From Flavobacterium psychrophilum (GTDB taxonomy: Bacteria; Bacteroidota; Bacteroidia; Flavobacteriales; Flavobacteriaceae), in the NCBI GenBank assembly GCA_945866505.1, contig CAMBHH010000080.1:1-14535 (forward strand): a DNA stretch of 14,535 nucleotides, written 5' to 3'. The notes beneath the pieces were generated by a model, which was not told the origin of the DNA, did no database searches, and saw only the letters and a program-made list of their open reading frames with translations. The number at the start of each line of letters is the position of its first letter. Within the stretch, counting starts at the first letter, position 1. A program made the position numbers and the translations under genes. Shown here in pieces: positions 7,707-14,286 of the stretch.

Positions 7707-8045
7707 ATGGAAAAAATTAGACAAATTCTATATTATAAAAATCACTTTGAGGATTTCTTTGAAAAACAAACCGAAAAAGTGAAAGATAAAATTGATGAAG
7801 TCCTTTTTTTAATTACTGTAATTGAAAGAGTTCCAAGAAAATTCCTGAAACACATAGAAGGAACTAATGGACTTTATGAAGTTAGAGTAGAACTAGGCAG
7901 CAATATTTATAGAATATTTTGCTGTTTTGACGAAGGACGCTTGGTAGTATTATTCAATGGATTTCAAAAGAAAACGCAAAAGACACCAAAGTCTGAAATT
8001 GACAAAGCAGAAAAATTAAAAAACGAGTATTTTAAAGAAAAATAA
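7707..8045 (+). CDS. HigB/RelE-superfamily toxin (phage Gp49-like)
   Basis: 112 aa. The order of elements fits the Gp49/HigB-like branch of the RelE fold: N-terminal [25 protein letters not shown] helices (about 9-33), [53 protein letters not shown] (about 46-97) and a C-terminal Lys-rich helix. Key features are LYEVR, YRIFC(C)F and [13 protein letters not shown], with basic residues that in this family contact mRNA at the ribosomal A site. It should be a ribosome-dependent mRNA interferase. The antitoxin gene starts 1 nt after its stop, toxin first, as in higBA. The neighbouring sequence suggests the pair was acquired. Confidence 0.88.
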   Translation: MEKIRQILYYKNHFEDFFEKQTEKVKDKIDEVLFLITVIERVPRKFLKHIEGTNGLYEVRVELGSNIYRIFCCFDEGRLVVLFNGFQKKTQKTPKSEIDKAEKLKNEYFKEK

Positions 8046-8046
8046 A

Positions 8047-8349
8047 ATGGAAACAAAGATAAAAAACACCACAACATTCGAAGAACATTTGGACAAGCGT
8101 TATGGAGAAGTTGGCTCTATAAAACGTGCCGAATTTGAAATTAAAGCTAAAGCATTTGCAATTGGCGAAATGATTAAAGAAGAAAGACTTCTGGCGCATT
8201 TAACTCAAGAACAGCTTGCCGAAAAAACGGGAACTAAAAAAAGTTTCATCTCTAGAATTGAAAACGGACATAGCGATATTCAACTTTCAACATTGTACAA
8301 ACTTTTAGAAATTGGACTTGGAAAAAAAGTAACTTTTTCTTTTAAATAA
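8047..8349 (+). CDS. HigA-like antitoxin, XRE-type helix-turn-helix
   Basis: 100 aa. The C-terminal half (about 45-98) is an XRE/Cro HTH domain: [23 protein letters not shown], where SFISRIENG is the recognition helix and its end, followed by [19 protein letters not shown]. The N-terminal part (1-44) is helical and charged, likely the toxin-neutralising or dimer region. It directly follows the toxin gene with 1 nt between them, so the two proteins are made together. It should bind the toxin and repress the shared promoter. Remnant thioesterase sequence begins 2 nt after its stop codon. Confidence 0.88.
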   Translation: METKIKNTTTFEEHLDKRYGEVGSIKRAEFEIKAKAFAIGEMIKEERLLAHLTQEQLAEKTGTKKSFISRIENGHSDIQLSTLYKLLEIGLGKKVTFSFK

Positions 8350-8350
8350 A

Positions 8351-8455
8351 AATAGTGCTGTAACTAAACAAGTGAGTCTAGTCTTGGCGGGAAAATTGAA
8401 TCCTCACGATCCTACAGAATTGAAGACGTTGTTTGTGTTAAACTTACCAAAATAA
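8351..8455 (+). pseudogene. Diverged 3' remnant of an acyl-CoA thioesterase gene
   Basis: Read in frame from 8351, this stretch encodes a version of the thioesterase C-terminus at 7108-7617. Core 8375-8437 matches 7552-7614 at 54 of 63 bases, translating SLVLAGKLNPHDPTELKTLFV against SLVLAGKLNPHDATELKALFV; most differences are synonymous. Before the core the match weakens (TKQV against RKEL) and needs one 3-nt gap; after it the remnant reads LNLPK and stops at 8453-8455 where the full gene stops at once. The remnant has no start or 5' part. It begins 2 nt after the antitoxin stop, so it marks a recombination boundary. The codon-level divergence suggests two separate lineages of the same gene. 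Confidence 0.85.
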
Positions 8456-8458
8456 ACA

Positions 8459-9094
8459 ATGGAAGAAAAAGAATTTATTTTCAAAAGAAGCTTTACCGAC
8501 GGAAAACAAAGGCGATTAATATCTAATGAGGAAAACTTCAAATTTGAAGATAAAGATTTTGGCAATTATTTGTTTACCATTTTTGATAAAGAAGAAATAA
8601 CTGATTATCGGTTTGGAATTCGTTGGATTCGTTTTGAATTTACTTATGGAAGAGAATATCAAATATTTGTTCGAAATAAAGAAAATAAGGTTATAAAAAT
8701 CAGTTTCAAATCCTATTTTGGCAGAAAAAAGAATATTCTTCACAAACTTTACAGTGATATTCTAACTGAATTATAGGATTATTATTTCGAGGATATCATT
8801 AATAATTTCATCGATAAACACTATAACAGTCAAGAATTTTCAATTGGAGATGTTTTGTTTACAAAAGACAATATTGAACTAAATATCAGCGGTATGTTTA
8901 ATCAAAAAAAAGTTGTTTTACCTTGGGATAAGATTAGAACAAAATCTTATAATTCTTATTTTTCAATTTATTCCATTGACAATCCTGCAGATATAAACAG
9001 AGGTTACAGTTATAAAGAAGATTGGAATACAAATGTTTTATATAGTGTGATAAGAACATTATTAAAACAAAAAAACATTGAAACTTATGAATAA
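8459..9094 (+). pseudogene. Unrecognised ~211-codon gene split by one in-frame TAG
   Basis: An ATG at 8459 opens a frame that meets TAG at 8774-8776 (codon 106). The same frame then stays open through DYYFEDIINNFIDKHYN to a TAA at 9092-9094, with only that one stop in 212 codons. The context TEL-stop-DYYF suggests TGG (Trp) mutated to TAG. A TTG at 8855 could restart translation in the second half, but the conserved-looking residues between 8777 and 8854 make one broken gene the better reading. Both halves are rich in beta-strand-like alternation, and I suspect, weakly, PH-like domains (GREYQIFVRNKENKVIKISF; IGDVLFTKDNIELNISG). I do not recognise the family. Function unknown. A sequencing error cannot be excluded. 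Confidence 0.75.
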
Positions 9095-9111
9095 TAACTT
9101 TTAAAGTTATT
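9093..9111. other. Near-perfect 9-bp palindrome at end of broken gene
   Basis: AATAACTTT and AAAGTTATT flank a single central T (9102). It overlaps the TAA of the interrupted gene. As RNA it could fold with a 7-bp stem and 5-nt loop, followed by a short U-rich stretch, so it may be a weak terminator ahead of recA. Confidence 0.35.
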
Positions 9112-9131
9112 GTCAAATTCTTTTAAAAACT

Positions 9132-9142
9132 ATTTGTCAAAT
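9132..9142. promoter_or_regulatory. Small palindrome ATTTGTCAAAT upstream of recA
   Basis: A perfect 5-bp inverted repeat around T9137, 86 nt before the preferred recA start; a related TGTCAAAT also occurs at 9111-9118. It might be a regulatory site for recA, but I know of no established SOS box of this form in the phylum, so the assignment is tentative. I saw no clean TAnnTTTG box between 9095 and 9228. Confidence 0.2.
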
Positions 9143-9228
9143 AACACAAAACATTCCCCTTGCTACTTCCAAAAAAAGAAGTATTTTTACAAAAAGATAA
9201 GTACAAAATGAAAGAAAAGGTAAAAGAG

Positions 9229-10233
9229 ATGAGTTCAGAAAAAGAAGCCAAATTAAAAGCACTGCAGCTTACACTTGACAAGCTGGATAAAACCTACGGA
9301 AAAGGCACCGTAATGAAAATGGGCGACAAAGCCATTGTAGAAGTAGAAACTATTTCTTCAGGATCTTTAGGAATCGATTTAGCATTAGGAGTTGGTGGTT
9401 ACCCAAAAGGAAGAGTAATTGAAATATACGGTCCAGAATCTTCAGGAAAAACGACTCTAACTTTGCACGCCATTGCCGAAGCTCAAAAAGCGGGTGGAAT
9501 CGCTGCTTTTATAGATGCAGAACACGCTTTCGATAGAAATTATGCCGAAAAATTGGGTGTCGATATCGAAAATTTAATCATATCGCAACCGGATAACGGG
9601 GAACAAGCGCTAGAAATTGCCGAAAATTTAATTCGTTCTGGTGCCATTGACATTGTCGTTATTGACTCGGTTGCCGCTTTGACTCCAAAAAGTGAAATCG
9701 AAGGCGAAATGGGAGATTCTAAAATGGGATTACACGCTCGTTTGATGTCTCAAGCTTTGAGAAAATTAACTGGAACCATCAGCAAAACCAATTGTACAGT
9801 TTTCTTCATCAACCAGTTGAGAGAGAAGATTGGAGTAATGTTCGGAAATCCAGAAACCACAACTGGTGGAAATGCATTGAAGTTTTACGCTTCGGTACGT
9901 TTGGATATTCGTCGTTCTACACAGATAAAAGATGGCGATAATGTTCTTGGAAACAGAACCAAAGTAAAAGTCGTGAAAAACAAAGTGGCTCCACCATTCA
10001 AAGTCGCCGAATTTGATATTATGTATGGCGAAGGGATTTCGAAAACCGGTGAAATTTTAGATTTAGCCGTTGAATTTGAAATCATCAAAAAAGCGGGTTC
10101 TTGGTTTAGTTATGGTGACACCAAATTAGGACAAGGTCGTGATGCAGTTAAATCCTTAATTAAAGATAACCCAGAATTAGCCGATGAGTTGGAAGAAAAA
10201 ATTAAGGCCAAAATTAAAGAAAATAATGCTTAA
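9229..10233 (+). CDS. recA: Recombinase RecA
   Basis: 334 aa from the ATG at 9229, giving the usual [33 protein letters not shown] start. A longer reading from 9160 would add 23 residues that are not typical, and an in-frame ATG at 9208 is a further alternative. It forms filaments on single-stranded DNA, drives homologous pairing and strand exchange with ATP, and stimulates LexA-type self-cleavage. Walker A GPESSGKT at 68-75; Walker B VVIDS at 143-147; loop L2 region around [22 protein letters not shown]. The C-terminus is acidic then Lys-rich, as usual. It is followed by a strong terminator at 10254-10289, so it ends its transcript. Confidence 0.99.
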   Translation: MSSEKEAKLKALQLTLDKLDKTYGKGTVMKMGDKAIVEVETISSGSLGIDLALGVGGYPKGRVIEIYGPESSGKTTLTLHAIAEAQKAGGIAAFIDAEHAFDRNYAEKLGVDIENLIISQPDNGEQALEIAENLIRSGAIDIVVIDSVAALTPKSEIEGEMGDSKMGLHARLMSQALRKLTGTISKTNCTVFFINQLREKIGVMFGNPETTTGGNALKFYASVRLDIRRSTQIKDGDNVLGNRTKVKVVKNKVAPPFKVAEFDIMYGEGISKTGEILDLAVEFEIIKKAGSWFSYGDTKLGQGRDAVKSLIKDNPELADELEEKIKAKIKENNA

Positions 10234-10253
10234 TATTTTTTAATAAAATTAGT

Positions 10254-10289
10254 AAATGCTCGGATATATTTTATTCGAGCATTTTTTTT
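10254..10289 (+). terminator. Intrinsic terminator after recA
   Basis: Stem arms AAATGCTCG (10254-10262) and CGAGCATTT (10276-10284) are perfectly complementary over 9 bp around a 13-nt loop. Eight T residues (10282-10289) overlap and follow the stem. It lies 20 nt after the recA stop. The best terminator in the window. Confidence 0.9.
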
Positions 10290-10341
10290 GTAATTTTATT
10301 TGACGACAGCAATTGAAAGATAATTTTTTTTGAGTAATGAC

Positions 10342-10368
10342 GCAACCTTTTTAATTCATCTTTATCTT
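10342..10368 (+). promoter_or_regulatory. Candidate ECF-type promoter of the sigma operon
   Basis: GCAACCTTTTT (10342-10352) carries the AAC core typical of ECF -35 elements, followed at suitable spacing by CTTTATC near 10360-10367. It does not resemble the housekeeping TTTG/TAnnTTTG pair. It lies about 45-60 nt before the lipoprotein ATG at 10412, so autoregulation by the sigma factor encoded downstream is an attractive guess. Confidence 0.35.
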
Positions 10369-10411
10369 ATATCAAATGAAATGAAGTTATAAATCTTTAA
10401 AATCAAAAAAA

Positions 10412-10822
10412 ATGAAAAAAATCGTATTATTTTTAGTTGTAATTACCTCTTTTTTAAGCTGTAGTCTTGACAATGACAGTCAGACTTATACTTATCAAGT
10501 TCTACCTGTTGATAGTTATGTTGTACCTGCTAGTTTTAATTTAGGAAAAACCTATGAAATAAAACTGAAGTACCAGAAACCAACTTCGTGTCATATTTAT
10601 CAAGGAATTTATTATGATAAAAATTTAAACATCAGAACAATCGCTGTGCAAACTGCCGTACAAAACAATCAAGTTTGTACACTAGAAATTCCGCCTTTAT
10701 CAGAAGTTTCATTTAACTTTTTCGTTACCAATACTGGTTCCTATATCTTTAAATTTTATAAAGGCGAAGATGCTGCTGGTAAAGATATTTTTGAAGAAGT
10801 TGAGATTCCTGTAGTTCCATAA
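10412..10822 (+). CDS. Small lipoprotein heading the ECF sigma operon
   Basis: 136 aa, family not recognised. MKKIVLFLVVITSFLSC is a lipoprotein signal peptide with lipobox FLSC (Cys17). The mature part (about 18-136) is beta-rich with two further cysteines, Cys60 in the KPTSCHIYQ segment and Cys89 in NNQVCTLEIP, that could form a disulfide, and a final FKFYKGEDAAGKDIFEEVEIPVVP strand pair, suggesting an Ig-like sandwich. It is encoded 12 nt before the sigma factor, so it is likely part of the same signalling unit, perhaps the sensed or regulated envelope protein. That role is an inference. Confidence 0.7.
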   Translation: MKKIVLFLVVITSFLSCSLDNDSQTYTYQVLPVDSYVVPASFNLGKTYEIKLKYQKPTSCHIYQGIYYDKNLNIRTIAVQTAVQNNQVCTLEIPPLSEVSFNFFVTNTGSYIFKFYKGEDAAGKDIFEEVEIPVVP

Positions 10823-10834
10823 AACAAAAATTCT

Positions 10835-11377
10835 GTGATATTAGAAAAGCTAATTAGTGAATGTCAAAAAAACCAACCCAAGGCGCAAGAACAATTGTAT
10901 AGATTGTTTGAAAAAAAGTTTTTTGGATTATGTTTGAAATATTCCTCCAGTTATGCTGATGCACAAGATAATTTTCAGGAAGGATTCTTAATTATTTTTC
11001 GAAAAATCAATCAATACAGCGGCAAAGGTTCTTTTAAAGGCTGGGCGAAAAAAATTATGATTAATAACTCACTTAAAAAACACAAAGGAGTGCGTTTTAT
11101 GGAAGTATTAAACGATAACATCCCAGACATTGATTTAGAAATAGATGAAGAAGAAATAGCTCTAGACTATTTATTGCAAATTATTCAGGAACTACCCGAT
11201 CAGTACCGCATTGTGTTTAGTTTACATGTGTTAGATGATTATTCACATCAAGAAATTAGTGAAATGCTTTCCATTTCAACAGGGACAACTAAATCTAATC
11301 TGCATAGAGCAAGGCTTATCTTGAAAGAAAAAATTGAAAAACGAATATTGCCTAATGTAAAAATATCGGCAAAATGA
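10835..11377 (+). CDS. ECF-family RNA polymerase sigma factor
   Basis: 180 aa from a GTG at 10835; no ATG lies close enough upstream in frame, and the resulting N-terminus (ILEKLISECQKNQPKAQEQLYRLF) is typical of Bacteroidota ECF factors. Sigma region 2 spans about 21-86 (FFGLCLKYSSSYADAQDNFQEGFLIIF, then GSFKGWAKKIMINNSL for -10 recognition). Region 4 spans about 112-172 (ELPDQYRIVFSLHVLDDYSHQEISEMLSISTGTTKSNLHRAR, an HTH). It redirects RNA polymerase to a specific promoter set. Its last codons overlap the next gene by ATGA (11374-11377), which implies translational coupling to its probable membrane partner. Confidence 0.93.
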   Translation: MILEKLISECQKNQPKAQEQLYRLFEKKFFGLCLKYSSSYADAQDNFQEGFLIIFRKINQYSGKGSFKGWAKKIMINNSLKKHKGVRFMEVLNDNIPDIDLEIDEEEIALDYLLQIIQELPDQYRIVFSLHVLDDYSHQEISEMLSISTGTTKSNLHRARLILKEKIEKRILPNVKISAK

Positions 11378-12804
11378 AAGAGAATAAAAATATCGACCGA
11401 TTATTTAAAGAACAATTCAAAGGTTTTGAGCAACAGCCAAACAATCAAGTTTGGCTGAATATTGAAGCGGAATTAAAAAAGGATAAAAAACGAAAAGTAA
11501 TTCCTTTGTGGTTAAAATGCTCTGGAATAGCTGTGGCATTTTTGCTGGGTTTATTCTTTTGGAATACCAATCAAACGTTTCATTCAAAAACAAAAAACGC
11601 CATTGTTTCAGACACTAAAATTTCTAAAGATTCCGCTGATAAAAGACAAATTTCCACCAAAAACAGTTCGAATAAAAACCAAATTGTTAGCAATTCTGCA
11701 GCAAAGTTCAAGTCCAAAAAAGAAACAAATAATACTAATTTTTCAAAACTCATTACAAAAAATGAAAAAGTTAGTAAGCAGTCTAGTTCCTCAAAAGTCC
11801 TTGTTTACCAAAAAAAGAATCAAAAGGATGCTTACGTTTTTCTACCAAAAAATAATTTGCCGTTAAAGCAATTGGTAACAAATGAAAACAATACTAATTA
11901 TAGCTCATTAAATGCCGAGAAAAATAGCGTTGAACATACAAATTCTTTAGCGCACGCACCAAATCAGATCGTAGAAAAAAAGGATTTCAAAGATAACGAA
12001 GAAACCCAAAAACAAGTAGTAACTAGTCCAGAATCGCCAAATGAATTAGAAGAAATTTTGAAAGCAAAATCTCCACAAAAAAATGTTGTTGAATCAAATA
12101 AAAACAAATGGCAAATTACTTCAAACGTTGCCCCAGTGTATCTAAATGCAAATTCTGGTGGCTCGCCGATCGATGAACAACTGTCAAATTATGAGAGAAA
12201 ATCAGACAAAAGCATTAGTTTTGGCATAGGTGTACACTATGCCGTGGGCAAAAAAATAGTAATTCGAAGCGGACTTAATAAAGTAGTTTTAGGTTATAAC
12301 ACCAATAATGTGTTGTATGCTGCAGGATTAACCGCCAATAATTTGAAAAACATCGAATATTCTACAAACAACGTTTTAAAATTTGTAAATGACGCGAATT
12401 ATAGTTCATTGACAATATCGGAAAAGGAAATACAAAATACGAATACGGGCAATTTGAACCAAAAAATGGGCTATTTTGAACTGCCGATGGAAGTTTCTTA
12501 TGCGGTTTTAGACAAAAAATTTGGAATTAATCTAATTGGAGGATTCAGTACTTTATTTTTAAATGAGAATACCATTTCGTTGGAATCATCTGATTCAAAC
12601 ATTGAACTTGGTGAAGCAAAAAACTTGAGTCAAGTCCATTTTAGTTCAAATGTAGGTTTGGGATTTAAATACCAAATTACAAAATCGTTCCAAATTAATG
12701 TTGAACCAATAGTTAAATATCAATTGAATACATTTTCAAGCAGCTCAGGCGACTTTAAACCACTATTTGTCGGATTGTATTCTGGTATAAGTTATGGGTT
12801 TTAG
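11374..12804 (+). CDS. Anti-sigma-like transmembrane protein with C-terminal beta-barrel-like domain
   Basis: 476 aa. Residues 1-43 are cytoplasmic and charged (DRLFKEQFKGFEQQPNNQVW, then EAELKKDKKRK); one membrane helix at about 44-63 (PLWLKCSGIAVAFLLGLFFW) follows. Residues about 64-240 are a low-complexity Lys/Asn/Ser linker. From about 250 to 476 the sequence alternates like an outer-membrane barrel: GIGVHYAVGKKIVIRSGLN, GYFELPMEVSYAVLDKKFGINLIGG, SSNVGLGFKYQITKSFQINVEPIVKYQL and a terminal aromatic Phe. The gene overlaps the sigma gene by 4 nt. The design suits a membrane sensor that holds the sigma factor, but no named anti-sigma domain was recognised. A one-helix inner-membrane anchor joined to a barrel-like domain is unusual. 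Confidence 0.7.
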   Translation: MKENKNIDRLFKEQFKGFEQQPNNQVWLNIEAELKKDKKRKVIPLWLKCSGIAVAFLLGLFFWNTNQTFHSKTKNAIVSDTKISKDSADKRQISTKNSSNKNQIVSNSAAKFKSKKETNNTNFSKLITKNEKVSKQSSSSKVLVYQKKNQKDAYVFLPKNNLPLKQLVTNENNTNYSSLNAEKNSVEHTNSLAHAPNQIVEKKDFKDNEETQKQVVTSPESPNELEEILKAKSPQKNVVESNKNKWQITSNVAPVYLNANSGGSPIDEQLSNYERKSDKSISFGIGVHYAVGKKIVIRSGLNKVVLGYNTNNVLYAAGLTANNLKNIEYSTNNVLKFVNDANYSSLTISEKEIQNTNTGNLNQKMGYFELPMEVSYAVLDKKFGINLIGGFSTLFLNENTISLESSDSNIELGEAKNLSQVHFSSNVGLGFKYQITKSFQINVEPIVKYQLNTFSSSSGDFKPLFVGLYSGISYGF

Positions 12805-12858
12805 AGAGAATTGAAAGAGGTTTAGTTTTGGTCGGAATGAATTAATTAGCTACTCTTT

Positions 12859-13596
12859 CTACTGAAACGCGATTAATTCCTGATGGATTACAGTCCAAGA
12901 TTGATCTCTAATTTCGTTTAAATCTATTTTGGTTTTATGATTGGTGTCAATAAAGGATAGGACTTTTACTCTCAAGAGGCCTGGCTGACCACTAAAAAAG
13001 TTATAGGAAAATCGTTTTTTATTGTCTAAAAAAGCGATTGGGACAATCGTCAATTGGTGATCAATCGCTAGTCGAAAGGCACCATTTTTAAATTCATCCA
13101 AAACTATTGATTCATCATCAGGCACTTTTCCTTCGGGAAAAATACAAATACTCAAACCTTGATTGATTCTTTTTTGGGCACTTTCAAAAACGCTGTGTTT
13201 ACTTTTAGAACTTGATCTATCCACTAAAATACAAGTTCGTTTATAGAAAAATCCAAACAAAGGAATTTTAGACAACTCTTGTTTCCCCACAAAAACAAAA
13301 GGTTTCTTGACTGTCGCAAGCATCAACATTATATCCACCATCGAAGTGTGATTGGCAATGAACATATAACTTTTGTCGGATTCGAATTCTTGTTCTTTAT
13401 CAATTTTATAGTGAAACCCCATTCCCAAAAGAATAAATTTTGCCCAAATTCTAGCCATTTTAAAAAAGTAAGGATAGCTACTTTCAGTCAATATAGATAA
13501 CACTAAAAAGGGAAACATCACAAGTATTGGAATTGCCATAACAACATAAAACCAAACGCGGTAAAGTACCCAAAAAATTATTTTTATTCCTCTCAT
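12859..13596 (-). CDS. plsC: 1-acyl-sn-glycerol-3-phosphate acyltransferase (PlsC family)
   Basis: 245 aa from the ATG at 13596. A TTG at 13605 would add MKT, but it lies inside a TAnnTTTG promoter box, so ATG is preferred. The enzyme transfers an acyl chain to lysophosphatidic acid, making phosphatidic acid for membrane lipids. N-terminal hydrophobic helix at about 5-35, then NHTSMVD with the HX4D catalytic pair (His83, Asp88), FVGKQEL, CILVDRS and FPEGK (153-157; the usual FPEGT ends in Lys here). The C-terminal strands IVPIAFL are typical. The gene converges with the sigma-operon gene (54 nt between stops) and diverges from the GxxExxY element. Confidence 0.93.
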   Translation of the reverse strand: MRGIKIIFWVLYRVWFYVVMAIPILVMFPFLVLSILTESSYPYFFKMARIWAKFILLGMGFHYKIDKEQEFESDKSYMFIANHTSMVDIMLMLATVKKPFVFVGKQELSKIPLFGFFYKRTCILVDRSSSKSKHSVFESAQKRINQGLSICIFPEGKVPDDESIVLDEFKNGAFRLAIDHQLTIVPIAFLDNKKRFSYNFFSGQPGLLRVKVLSFIDTNHKTKIDLNEIRDQSWTVIHQELIAFQ

Positions 13597-13602
13597 AGTT
13601 TT

Positions 13603-13610
13603 CAAAAGTA
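13603..13610 (-). promoter_or_regulatory. Likely -7 box of plsC promoter
   Basis: The minus strand reads TACTTTTG, an exact TAnnTTTG match ending 6 nt before the ATG at 13596. No TTTG was found at the expected -33 spacing. If used, the mRNA would have almost no leader. It lies 30 nt from the left end of the GxxExxY element, so the element separates this promoter from its former upstream DNA. Confidence 0.45.
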
Positions 13611-13641
13611 AGGAAAAGTGTGTAAGTTTGGATATGTCTTA

Positions 13642-13857
13642 CCGCAAAGTGTACAAAGTTTTTCGCAAAGTAAAAAAAGAAGGTATTTAAACTTTTAGTA
13701 AAAACTTTAAATTTGTTTCTAGGTTTTAGCGCAAAGTCTGCAAAATTTACCGAAAAGTAAAAAAAGAAAGTGATTAAAATTTTAGGAAAAACTTTAAATT
13801 TGTTTCTAGATTAATAACGAAGTTCGCTAAGTTTTTCTCCAACTAAAAAAAGTTAAG
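13642..13857 (+). repeat. 87-bp tandem repeat upstream of GxxExxY gene
   Basis: Two near-full copies at 13642-13728 and 13729-13815 share landmarks exactly 87 nt apart (GCAAAGT at 13644 and 13731; TTTGTTTCTAG with its G at 13715 and 13802). A third, partial and more diverged copy occupies 13816-13857 and ends at the GxxExxY start codon. Both full copies hold TAAATTTG (13708-13715, 13795-13802), which matches the -7 consensus, so the unit may be a repeated promoter. Confidence 0.75.
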
Positions 13858-14235
13858 ATGACTGAAAATGAAATCTCTAAAATTGTAATTGGTTTAGCAA
13901 TCGAAGTTCACAGAGTCCTTGGGCCAGGTTTATTGGAAAACGCTTATAAAGAATGTTTGTTTTATAAAATAAATAAATTTGGCCTTTTTGTCGAAAAAGA
14001 AAAAGTTTTGCCAATAATCTTTGAAGAAGTAAAATTGGATTGCGGTTATCGTGCAGATTTGTTGGTAGAAAACAAATTCATAATTGAACTAAAAAGTGTG
14101 GAATCATTGTGTGATATTCACTTGGCTCAAACCTTAACTTACCTAAAACTAGGAAACTACAAACTTGGATTACTTATAAATTTTAATGAAGTTCTACTTA
14201 AAAACGGAGTTAGAAGAGTTGTAAACAATTTATAG
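13858..14235 (+). CDS. GxxExxY protein (PD-(D/E)XK nuclease-like)
   Basis: 125 aa, close to the usual size of the family. The naming motif is GLLENAY at 24-30 (Gly24, Glu27, Tyr30), preceded by IGLAIEVHRVLGPG. A nuclease-like core follows: GYRADLLV with Asp67 and FIIELKS with Glu77 and Lys79, i.e. D...ExK spacing of PD-(D/E)XK enzymes. The C-terminal half (HLAQTLTYLKLGNYKLGLLINF) is the typical amphipathic helix and strand. Biochemical activity is not established to my knowledge. It is the only gene inside the inverted-repeat element, directly after its tandem repeat, and its presence may relate to the element's spread or to repeat maintenance (inference). Confidence 0.9.
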   Translation: MTENEISKIVIGLAIEVHRVLGPGLLENAYKECLFYKINKFGLFVEKEKVLPIIFEEVKLDCGYRADLLVENKFIIELKSVESLCDIHLAQTLTYLKLGNYKLGLLINFNEVLLKNGVRRVVNNL

Positions 14236-14286
14236 CAGCTGTTAACCTTTAATAATCCTTCAGAGCACTCCGAACATTGTGAAAAA

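Noticed and set aside
8351..8455. Remnant as an attachment site of an integrated element
   Set aside because: The two copies differ at 9 of 63 positions and there is no integrase nearby, whereas att sites are normally identical and linked to one.
8855..9094. Separate small gene starting at TTG 8855
   Set aside because: It is in the same frame as the gene at 8459 with only one stop between, so one interrupted gene is more likely.
9160..9228. 23-residue N-terminal extension of RecA
   Set aside because: The extension is unlike known RecA starts; the ATG at 9229 gives the expected N-terminus.
12813..12859. GAAAGAG / CTCTTTC inverted repeat between the convergent genes
   Set aside because: Seven-bp arms with a 33-nt loop and no T-run; too weak for a terminator.
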